Position numbers and translations under genes: made by a program
Assembly: GCF_014230465.1 (NCBI RefSeq)
Contig: NZ_JAAXCY010000012.1
Span: 186,001 to 250,000, forward strand
Direction of reading: 5' to 3'
Source: Pseudomonas cremoris
Lineage (GTDB): Bacteria > Pseudomonadota > Gammaproteobacteria > Pseudomonadales > Pseudomonadaceae
Length of the DNA stretch: 64,000 nucleotides
The notes under the pieces: model-generated
What the model was told of the DNA's origin: nothing
Seen by the model: the letters and a program-made list of their open reading frames with translations, nothing else
The model's database searches: none
Part shown: positions 57,647 through 64,000 of the stretch, piece after piece
How positions within the stretch are numbered: the stretch's first letter is position 1
Layout: each line of letters begins with the position of its first letter

Positions 57647-59005
57647 TTAGACGCTCAACAGCAGGAACTCACGCTCCCAGGAACTGATTACCCGCTTGAA
57701 ATTCTCATGCTCGGCGCGTTTGACCGCGACGTAGCCACGCACAAACTTGTCGCCCAGGTACTGCTTAACCGTGTCGCACTCCTCCATCCGTGCCAAGGCG
57801 TCCTCGATGGTGATCGGCAGGCGCAGGTTACGGCGTTCGTAGGCACGGCCTTCAACCGGTGCGCTCGGCTCGATCTGCTCGATCATTCCCAGGTAGCCAC
57901 ACAGGAGACTAGCGGCAATCGCCAAGTACGGATTGGCATCGGCGCCCGGCAGGCGGTTTTCCACGCGCATCGCATCGGGGCTGGAGGTGGGCACGCGCAG
58001 GCCGACAGTGCGGTTTTCTTCGCCCCACTCCACGTTGACCGGTGCCGAGGTGTCCGGCAGAAATCGGCGGAACGAGTTCACATTGGGCGCAAACATCGGC
58101 AGCAACTTGGGAATGTACTTCTGCAAGCCGCCGATATGGTTAAGGAACAGTGGGCTCATCTTGCCGTCGGCATCGACGAACACCGGCTTGCCGGTGGCAA
58201 TGTCCACCACACTCTGGTGCAGGTGCATGGCGCTGCCGGGCTCATCGGCCACCGGTTTGGCCATGAAGGTAGCTGCCACGTTGTGCTTGAGCGCGGCCTC
58301 ACGCAGGGTGCGCTTGAACACGGTGATCTGGTCGGCCAGGTCGAGGGCGTCGCCGTGGCGGAAGTTGATCTCCATCTGTGCCGGTCCGTCTTCGTGGATC
58401 AGCGTATCGAGGTCCAGGCCCTGGGCTTCGCACCAGTCGTAGACGTCTTCGAACAGTGGGTCGAACTCGTTGGCGGCGTCGATGGAGAACGACTGCCGAC
58501 CGGTTTCAGCGCGGCCCGAACGGCCTACCGGGGTTTTCAGCGGCAGGTCCGGGTCTTCGCAGCGTTGGGTCAGGTAGAACTCCATTTCCGGCGCGACAAT
58601 CGGCTGCCAGCCTTTGTCGGTGTACAGCTGCAGGACTTTTTTCAGCACGTTGCGCGGCGACAACTCAATGGGGTTGCCCTGCTTGTCGAAGGTGTCGTGG
58701 ATCACAATCGCAGTCGGCTCGATGGCCCAAGGCACCACATACGTGGCGTTGGACACCGGGCGGCAGATCATGTCGATGTCGGCCGGGTCCAGCAGGTCGT
58801 AGTAGATATCGTCGTCGACAAAGTCCCCGGTCACCGTTTGCAGCAGCACACTTTCCGGCAGGCGCATGCCTCGCTCATGCAGGAACTTGTTGGTGGGCGC
58901 AATCTTGCCGCGTGCGATGCCAGTCAAATCACTGATCACGCATTCGACTTCGGTAATCTTGTGTTCTTTCAGCCAGGCGGACAGCTGATCGAAGGGGGCG
59001 TTCAT
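57647..59005 (-). CDS. puuA: Glutamine-synthetase-family enzyme, gamma-glutamylputrescine synthetase type
   Basis: A 452-residue GS-fold ligase that would join glutamate to putrescine with ATP, the first step of the Puu route. Motifs: VAPEMEFYLTQ (metal Glu), HEDGPAQMEINFRHGDALDL, FMAKPVADEPGSAMHLHQSV (ATP/metal loop) and NRTVGLRVPTSSPDAMRVEN. The start at 59005 has GAGG five bases upstream; the longer frame to 59185 reads through the promoter. First gene of the run, divergent from an AraC regulator. Confidence 0.9.
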   Translation of the reverse strand: MNAPFDQLSAWLKEHKITEVECVISDLTGIARGKIAPTNKFLHERGMRLPESVLLQTVTGDFVDDDIYYDLLDPADIDMICRPVSNATYVVPWAIEPTAIVIHDTFDKQGNPIELSPRNVLKKVLQLYTDKGWQPIVAPEMEFYLTQRCEDPDLPLKTPVGRSGRAETGRQSFSIDAANEFDPLFEDVYDWCEAQGLDLDTLIHEDGPAQMEINFRHGDALDLADQITVFKRTLREAALKHNVAATFMAKPVADEPGSAMHLHQSVVDIATGKPVFVDADGKMSPLFLNHIGGLQKYIPKLLPMFAPNVNSFRRFLPDTSAPVNVEWGEENRTVGLRVPTSSPDAMRVENRLPGADANPYLAIAASLLCGYLGMIEQIEPSAPVEGRAYERRNLRLPITIEDALARMEECDTVKQYLGDKFVRGYVAVKRAEHENFKRVISSWEREFLLLSV

Positions 59006-59144
59006 AAGGACCTCGTCATGGGTGGGATACGTGCGCCGGCTTGTGCTCCCGGCGCATTGAGGTCTATCTTGGGCCGGCCTTCGAACGGCATCTATCCACT
59101 TTGCACGAACCACAACGCACCAATAGAGTGCGCACGGATCACCC

Positions 59145-60032
59145 ATGACACAGGCAACCGCTTTGCGCGTACAGGCCTTCACCACCGGTGATGTGGCCGC
59201 CCAATGCAGTGCGACACCCGGTTGGGTGCAGCAATACCAGCAGATGTCCCCGGGGCATTTTGCCGGGCAGATCCGCTACCTCGACCTGCAAGGCGTGCAC
59301 GTGTACGAAGAGTGCATGAACACCCGCGTGGAGCAGCACTTCAACGCGCCGCCAGGCTCGCTGGCGTTCTGCTTCGATGGCAGCGACAACGCGCTGTACA
59401 TGCTCAATGGCGAAAGCCGCAACACCTGGATTACCCCGGAAAACTACCGCGAAGTGGCGGTGGTGTTCGGCCCACAGTTCGTGCAACGCCAGGGGCTGGA
59501 TGTGGCGAAACTCGAAGGCCTGTTCATGGCGCCGCTGAGCTGCCAGCAGAACTCGCTGTTTACCCGTTGGCTCAGTGGCACGCTGACGCGCCTGCCTAGC
59601 GTGATCGACCCCACCAGCCTGACCCAGCAACTGCTCGACGACTGCCTGTTTATCCTCGACAACGCCTGCGTGTGCCTGGACCGCAGCTCATTGCAAAAGC
59701 GCAGTGAAGAACGCCGTTTGATGGCGCGCATTGGCGAATGGGCAGCGGATGCGCCAGACGAGACCGTCAACCTGCTGGAGCTGGCACAGATTGCCGGTGT
59801 GCCGTTGCGTCAATTGCAGCAGGGGTTCAAGACCTACACCGGGATGAGCCCGGCGCAGTGGTTGCGGTTACGCCGGCTGAATGGGGCGCGGCGGGAGTTA
59901 TTGGGGGCCAGCGATACCACGGTGGCTGAGGTGGCGATGAATTGGTCGTTCTGGCATTTGGGGCGGTTTTCGAACAGTTACCGGGCACTGTTCCAGGAAC
60001 TGCCCAGCGAAACCCTGAAACGTCACTGTTAG
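59145..60032 (+). CDS. AraC-family transcriptional regulator, divergent from puuA
   Basis: A 295-residue protein with an N-terminal sensor half of no clear ligand class (PGHFAGQIRYLDLQGVHVYE, FCFDGSDNALYMLNGESRNT) and a C-terminal AraC DNA-binding domain (LLELAQIAGVPLRQLQQGFK, VAMNWSFWHLGRFSNSYRAL), as in EutR-like regulators. The 139-base gap to puuA suggests control of the putrescine genes, but the inducer is inferred only from context. Confidence 0.86.
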   Translation: MTQATALRVQAFTTGDVAAQCSATPGWVQQYQQMSPGHFAGQIRYLDLQGVHVYEECMNTRVEQHFNAPPGSLAFCFDGSDNALYMLNGESRNTWITPENYREVAVVFGPQFVQRQGLDVAKLEGLFMAPLSCQQNSLFTRWLSGTLTRLPSVIDPTSLTQQLLDDCLFILDNACVCLDRSSLQKRSEERRLMARIGEWAADAPDETVNLLELAQIAGVPLRQLQQGFKTYTGMSPAQWLRLRRLNGARRELLGASDTTVAEVAMNWSFWHLGRFSNSYRALFQELPSETLKRHC

Positions 60033-60043
60033 AACGCGGTTAA

Positions 60044-60138
60044 AAATGTGGGAGCGGGCTTGCTCGCGAATGCGGTGGGCCAGATACACATTCAGCGACT
60101 GACACATCGCTTTCGCGAGCAAGCCCGCTCCCACATTT
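60044..60138. repeat. REPIN, copy 7
   Basis: Arms beginning AAATGTGGGAGCGGGCTTGC and ending with the complement at 60138. It fills the space between the convergent AraC and acoC genes, leaving 11 and 9 bases on the two sides. Confidence 0.9.
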
Positions 60139-60147
60139 GGATCTCCA

Positions 60148-61251
60148 TCAGGCCTGGGATTTGAGGAAAGTCGCCATGAGTTGGTTGACCTGCTCCGCCG
60201 CTTCCAACTGCACCATGTGCCCCTGCCCCGGCAGCACCTCCACCTGCGCCTCCAACCCCTGCACATGCCGCACCGGGATGATTGCATCGTCACTGCCCCA
60301 GATCACCAGGCTCGGCTGGCGCCCCACCACGTGGCGCACATCCACCTTCTGCTGCCCACCGTCAAACAACGCGATATTGAGCTGGCGCAGCGCCTGATCC
60401 ACGCCTTCCAAGCGCTTGAACTTGAGCATGTCCTCCAGCATCTGCCGCGTCACCAGCGCGGGGTCGCTGAACAGTTGGGTCAACTGCGGCTTGAGGGCGT
60501 TGCGGTTATTGGCCTCGGCAAACCCTTGCAGATAATCACCATTGATATCCGCCCCCAGGCCAGCGCTAGCGATCAGGGTCAGTGAGGCCACACGTGCGGG
60601 GGCCTGGTCGGCTACTGTCAGCGACACCAGCCCGCCCATGGAATGCCCGGCCAAGTGCACGCGCTCCAGTTTCAGGTGGTCGAGCAGGTCCAATACCGCC
60701 TGGCTCAGTTCCTTGGCATCGCCGCTGTGCAGGTGCTTGCCCGACTCGCCATGCCCCGGTAAATCCAGGGCGATCACCCGGCGTTCGGCGGCCAGCGCCG
60801 GTTGGTTGAACAGCCAGTTGTTCAAATCACCACCGAAGCCATGCACCAGTACCAGCGGTGTACCGCCTTCGCCCAAGTCGAGATAGCGCAGCAGGCGCCC
60901 GCCAATCTCGACTTTTTGCGCACTCGGGCCGCTGGCTTCAGCCTCGGCCGTATTGGCGACAAAACCGGCGTTGAAACTGTCGATCACTGCATCGATTTCC
61001 GCTTCGCTGGCGTCACCTTCTACGACGATGCCCAGCAACGCTCCCACCGGCAACGTTTCATCACTCAGCGCCAACACCCGGCGCAGCACCCCATTGAACG
61101 GCGCCTCCACACTGCTGGAGATCTTGTCGGTCTCCACATCCACGATTTCCTCGCCCTTCTCCACCCGGTCGCCGGGTTGCTTGAGCCAGACATCGATGCG
61201 GCCCTCGGTCATCGACAGCCCCCACTTGGGCATGGTCAGGGTATGGATCAT
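60148..61251 (-). CDS. acoC: Acetoin dehydrogenase dihydrolipoyl acetyltransferase (lipoyl + alpha/beta-hydrolase)
   Basis: A 367-residue E2 component. An N-terminal lipoyl domain with lipoylated Lys in VETDKISSSVEAPFNG is followed, in place of a classic catalytic E2 domain, by an alpha/beta-hydrolase domain with VLVHGFGGDLNNWLFNQPAL and the nucleophile elbow HLAGHSMGGLVSL. This is characteristic of AcoC, which moves the acetyl group from acetoin to CoA. Four-base overlap with acoB. Confidence 0.93.
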   Translation of the reverse strand: MIHTLTMPKWGLSMTEGRIDVWLKQPGDRVEKGEEIVDVETDKISSSVEAPFNGVLRRVLALSDETLPVGALLGIVVEGDASEAEIDAVIDSFNAGFVANTAEAEASGPSAQKVEIGGRLLRYLDLGEGGTPLVLVHGFGGDLNNWLFNQPALAAERRVIALDLPGHGESGKHLHSGDAKELSQAVLDLLDHLKLERVHLAGHSMGGLVSLTVADQAPARVASLTLIASAGLGADINGDYLQGFAEANNRNALKPQLTQLFSDPALVTRQMLEDMLKFKRLEGVDQALRQLNIALFDGGQQKVDVRHVVGRQPSLVIWGSDDAIIPVRHVQGLEAQVEVLPGQGHMVQLEAAEQVNQLMATFLKSQA

Positions 61252-62267
61252 GCGGCATTCCTCTTGTCGGCGATCTTCAGCACGGCGGCCTCGATCTTCG
61301 CGGCGTTGGGGATGTACAGGTCTTCCAATGCATCCGAAAACGGCACTGGTGTGTGCGGCGCGGTGACCATTTCAATCGGCGCGCGCAGCGAAGAAAACGC
61401 CTGCTGCGCCACCAATGCGCTGATATCGGTGGCAATGGAACAGCGTGGGTTGGACTCGTCGATCACCACCAGGCGCCCGGTTTTCTCCACGCTTTCGAGG
61501 ATGCTGTCCTCGTCTAGAGGGCTGGTGGTGCTCAGGTCCAGCACCTCGCAGTCGATGCCCTGGCGTGCCAGGTTGGCGGCGGCTTCCAGGGCGATATGCA
61601 CCATGCGGCCGTAGGTCACCAGGGTCACGTCCTTGCCTTCGCGCACGAAGTTGGCTTCGCCAAAAGGGACGGTGTAGAGCTCTTCCGGCACCTCGCCTTG
61701 CAGGCTGTAGAGCATCTTGTGTTCGAGGAAAATCACCGGGTCGTTGTCGCGAATCGCCTGGATCAGCATGCCCTTGGCGTCATACGGCGTGGCCGGGCAT
61801 ACGACCTTGAGGCCCGGGATATGTGTCCACATCGAGGTGAGCATCTGCGAGTGCTGGGCCGCCGCGCGCAGGCCGGCGCCGTACATGGCGCGGATCACCA
61901 GCGGTGTGGTGGTCTTGCCGCCGAACATGTAGCGGAACTTGGCCGCCTGGTTGAGCAGTTGGTCGAGGCAGCAGCCGATAAAGTCGACGAACATCAATTC
62001 GCACACGGGGCGCATGCCACGGGTAGCAGCGCCAACGGCCATGCCCACGTAGCCAACTTCGGACAACGGGGCGTCCAGCACGCGGTCGGGAAATTGCGGG
62101 TAAAGGCCCTTGGTAACGCCAAGCACGCCGCCCCAGGCGTCCTGTTCGCCGGGGGAACCGGTGCCGCCGGAAACGTCCTGGCCGATGATGAACACGCTCT
62201 GGTCACGGCGCATTTCCTGGGCCAGCGCTTCGTTGATTGCCTGCTGGTAGCTGATTTTGCGAGCCAT
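61248..62267 (-). CDS. acoB: Acetoin dehydrogenase E1 beta subunit
   Basis: A 339-residue transketolase-like beta subunit: MARKISYQQAINEALAQEMR, a dinucleotide/TPP-face region with PVCELMFVDFIGCCLDQLLN, and a C-terminal domain (CEVLDLSTTSPLDEDSILES). It pairs with AcoA to decarboxylate acetoin-derived adducts on thiamine diphosphate. It lies 26 bases after acoA and overlaps acoC by four bases. Confidence 0.94.
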   Translation of the reverse strand: MARKISYQQAINEALAQEMRRDQSVFIIGQDVSGGTGSPGEQDAWGGVLGVTKGLYPQFPDRVLDAPLSEVGYVGMAVGAATRGMRPVCELMFVDFIGCCLDQLLNQAAKFRYMFGGKTTTPLVIRAMYGAGLRAAAQHSQMLTSMWTHIPGLKVVCPATPYDAKGMLIQAIRDNDPVIFLEHKMLYSLQGEVPEELYTVPFGEANFVREGKDVTLVTYGRMVHIALEAAANLARQGIDCEVLDLSTTSPLDEDSILESVEKTGRLVVIDESNPRCSIATDISALVAQQAFSSLRAPIEMVTAPHTPVPFSDALEDLYIPNAAKIEAAVLKIADKRNAA

Positions 62268-62293
62268 GGGATTCTCTCCGGATATTGTTGTTC

Positions 62294-63271
62294 TTAGTGG
62301 TAGGCGACGTAAACGTCACTGAGCAGGTCAGCGGCCTGGGGCTTGGGATCGGACTTGGCGCGGCGCACCGCGTCTTCGATCAACTGCGCGACTTCGCTGT
62401 CGATGCGTTCGAACTGCGCCGCCTCCAGCCAACCTTCGGCGTTGCAGCGTTGGCGGAACAGCGCCAGACAGTCGGCGCTTTCGCGCAGGTTTTTCACTTC
62501 ATCGGGGCCGCGATAGGTTTGTGCGTCGCCTTCAAAGTGGCCGTAGAAGCGGCTCAACTTCACTTCAACCAGAGTCGGCCCCTCACCCTTGCGCGCCCTC
62601 GAAACGGCAACCCCAAGCGCCTCGTGCACGGCAAAGAAATCATTGCCATCGACAATCACCCCCGGCATGCCAAAGCCCACCGCGCGCTCGGCGATGTCCT
62701 TGCACGCCACGGACCAACCGGAGCCGGTAGCCTCGGCATAGCCGTTGTTTTCGGCGACGAACAGGCACGGCAGTTTCATGATCGAGGCCAGGTTCATGGC
62801 TTCGAATACCGCGCCCTCGTTGGAGCCGCCGTCGCCAAAAAACGCCACGGCCACGCCCTGGCTGCCCTTGAGCTTGGCCGCCAGTGCCGCGCCTGCGGCC
62901 AGCGGCGCGCCAGCACCGACGATGCCGTTGGCACCGAGCATGCCCTTCTCCTGGTCGGCGATGTGCATGGAGCCGCCCTTGCCGCCGCACACGCCGGTTT
63001 TCTTGCCGTAGATCTCGGCCATCATGCCGAACACATCCACGCCCTTGGCGATGCAATGGCCGTGGCCACGGTGGTTGGAGGCGATGCAATCTTCATCGTT
63101 GAGGTGGGCCATGACCCCAGCGGCGCTCGCCTCCTGACCCGCGTAGAGGTGCACGAAACCGGGGATCTCACCGGTGGCAAATTCCACATGCAGGCGTTCT
63201 TCGAAATCACGGATGGTGCGCATCACGGTGTAGGCATGGAGCAATTGATCGGTGGACAGGTGAGTGGACAT
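62294..63271 (-). CDS. acoA: Acetoin dehydrogenase E1 alpha subunit (thiamine diphosphate)
   Basis: A 325-residue E1-alpha: MSTHLSTDQLLHAYTVMRTI, HLYAGQEASAAGVMAHL, and the TPP motif GDGGSNEGAVFEAMNLASIM through CLFVAENNGYA (GDG-x-NN pattern). GGAGAAC lies ten bases before ATG 63271. First gene of acoABC, behind a -24/-12 promoter and AcoR-like palindromes. An acoX gene, present in some organisms between regulator and acoA, is absent here. Confidence 0.94.
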   Translation of the reverse strand: MSTHLSTDQLLHAYTVMRTIRDFEERLHVEFATGEIPGFVHLYAGQEASAAGVMAHLNDEDCIASNHRGHGHCIAKGVDVFGMMAEIYGKKTGVCGGKGGSMHIADQEKGMLGANGIVGAGAPLAAGAALAAKLKGSQGVAVAFFGDGGSNEGAVFEAMNLASIMKLPCLFVAENNGYAEATGSGWSVACKDIAERAVGFGMPGVIVDGNDFFAVHEALGVAVSRARKGEGPTLVEVKLSRFYGHFEGDAQTYRGPDEVKNLRESADCLALFRQRCNAEGWLEAAQFERIDSEVAQLIEDAVRRAKSDPKPQAADLLSDVYVAYH

Positions 63272-63334
63272 CTTGTTGTTCTCCAGGTTGTCTCGACACA
63301 CAAAAGGCTGAGGGTGTTCAGCTAAAACCCCTTC

Positions 63335-63350
63335 AGCACAGCCTGTGCCA
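63335..63350 (-). promoter_or_regulatory. Sigma-54 (-24/-12) promoter of acoABC
   Basis: Read on the minus strand: TGGCACAGGCTGTGCT. GG and GC dinucleotides have the required spacing, and the -24 element TGGCAC is perfect; the -12 part is GTGCT instead of TTGCT. It lies 64 bases before the acoA start, fitting control by the sigma-54 activator AcoR. Confidence 0.7.
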
Positions 63351-63417
63351 AGGTGTTTAAAAACCTGGAAAAACCTTGATCCAGAGCGGTTGCCGCACCA
63401 GAGCGGCCATCGCAGAA

Positions 63418-63477
63418 TGAGACCGGGCATTGCAACGCGCAGGCCGCGTCTCAAGCCAAATGAGACGCTGCGTCTCA
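63418..63477. promoter_or_regulatory. Candidate AcoR upstream activating sites
   Basis: TGAGACGCTGCGTCTCA at 63461-63477 is a perfect 7+7 palindrome with a 3-base core. A looser pair, TGAGACC (63418-63424) with CGTCTCA (63447-63453), repeats the half-sites upstream. They sit 70-145 bases from the -24/-12 promoter, where a sigma-54 activator would bind. Confidence 0.6.
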
Positions 63478-63568
63478 GGCTGGCAGTTGGTCAGGCTGCA
63501 CTTGTCCCTCCCGACGCATGCGCGCTTAATGGCGGGCATAACAACAAAGATCGAGAACCGGAGGCCTT

Positions 63569-64000
63569 ATGCTCGCCGCGAACTCCAGAGAGCACGTCGA
63601 CTGCGTCAGTCGCGTGGTCCGCAACGCCGATCGCCTGCCGCAGGCGCCGGTGCCGTCGCTGATTTTCGATTCCTGGCGGCGCTCCATGGAGCAACACCAC
63701 CTGGACCCCGGCTCCCTGCAGGGACCGCGCATCCTCAGCGAACCCTTGCTCAAGGAATGCCGCGAGCGCGCCGAGCTGTTCATGCGCATCGCCGGTGAAG
63801 CGGTCGGGCAACTGCACCACCGCGTGCGCCAGGCCGACTACTGCGTGATGCTCACCGACGCCCAAGGCCAGACCATCGACCACCGCGTGGACACCGCCAT
63901 TCGCAACGACTGCCGCAAAGCCGGCCTGTACCTCGGCACCTGCTGGTCGGAAGCCGAAGAAGGCACCTGCGGCGTGGCCACCGTACTCACCAGCAAGGCA
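63569..64000 (+). CDS. acoR: Sigma-54-dependent acetoin activator AcoR, N-terminal part
   Basis: The first 144 codons, cut by the right edge. GGAGG immediately precedes the ATG. The product (MLAANSREHVDCVSRVVRNA, SLIFDSWRRSMEQHHLDPGS, GLYLGTCWSEAEEGTCGVAT) is the GAF-like sensory N-terminus of AcoR-type regulators; the AAA+ and Fis-type DNA-binding domains would lie beyond the window. Divergent from acoABC. It should respond to acetoin and act through the -24/-12 promoter. Confidence 0.85.
   Translation, partial: MLAANSREHVDCVSRVVRNADRLPQAPVPSLIFDSWRRSMEQHHLDPGSLQGPRILSEPLLKECRERAELFMRIAGEAVGQLHHRVRQADYCVMLTDAQGQTIDHRVDTAIRNDCRKAGLYLGTCWSEAEEGTCGVATVLTSKA

Overview
The window looks like chromosomal DNA of a fluorescent Pseudomonas (P. 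fluorescens group). The pointers are the GC-rich codon usage, families typical of the genus (DUF1652, DUF2789, a DUF6543 toxin-like giant, STN-type TonB receptors), and seven paired inverted GTGGGAGCGGGCTTGCTCGCGA elements, the REP/REPIN class known from P. fluorescens. I see no rRNA, tRNA, CRISPR array, prophage or insertion sequence. Both ends cut through genes: an HxlR regulator on the left and the acetoin activator AcoR on the right.

Layout. 1-10 kb: small redox and regulatory genes (SDR, thioredoxin-reductase-like flavoprotein with a divergent Rrf2 regulator, RNase T2, a Gfo/Idh/MocA oxidoreductase), a Nudix gene broken by one in-frame TGA, a sigma factor/anti-sigma/periplasmic sensor operon, and a PAS-GGDEF cyclase. 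9.7-18.5 kb: AraC regulator with an FAH-family hydrolase, an STN-type TonB receptor with a Fur-box-like site, a small AT-rich patch of unknown genes, and a DUF2946/TonB-receptor pair. 18.6-24.1 kb: a betaine-type binding protein, several small unknown genes, a chemoreceptor and a DksA paralogue lacking two zinc cysteines. 24.4-29.1 kb: one giant DUF6543 'dermonecrotic toxin' gene split by two shifts at homopolymers.

29.1-42.3 kb: a myo-inositol catabolic island. Reading along the minus strand it is iolC(kinase-DUF2090)-iolE-iolB-iolD-iolG, a second Gfo/Idh/MocA dehydrogenase, and a ribose-type ABC importer (binding protein, ATPase, permease). A divergent RpiR/MurR regulator lies upstream, with GGAA/TTCC operator-like repeats at both promoter regions. 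iolA and iolI are not in the window.

42.4-48.3 kb: a cusCBA copper/silver efflux operon preceded by a small Met/Cys-rich secreted protein. 48.4-55.2 kb: a MocR regulator divergent from a Bcr/CflA exporter, a 24-residue membrane protein beside a larger membrane protein, a two-component system and an SRPBCC protein. 55.2-60.0 kb: putrescine utilisation (puuA-like, potF-like, puuB-like) with a divergent AraC regulator. 60.1-64.0 kb: acetoin dehydrogenase acoABC with a -24/-12 promoter, an upstream palindrome and divergent acoR.

The most noteworthy items are the two homopolymer frameshifts in the DUF6543 giant, the Trp-to-stop Nudix gene, REPINs placed mostly between convergent genes (one supplies the C-terminus of an exporter), and the unexplained small-gene patch at 14.6-15.3 kb. 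I did not find a clearly new multi-gene system.
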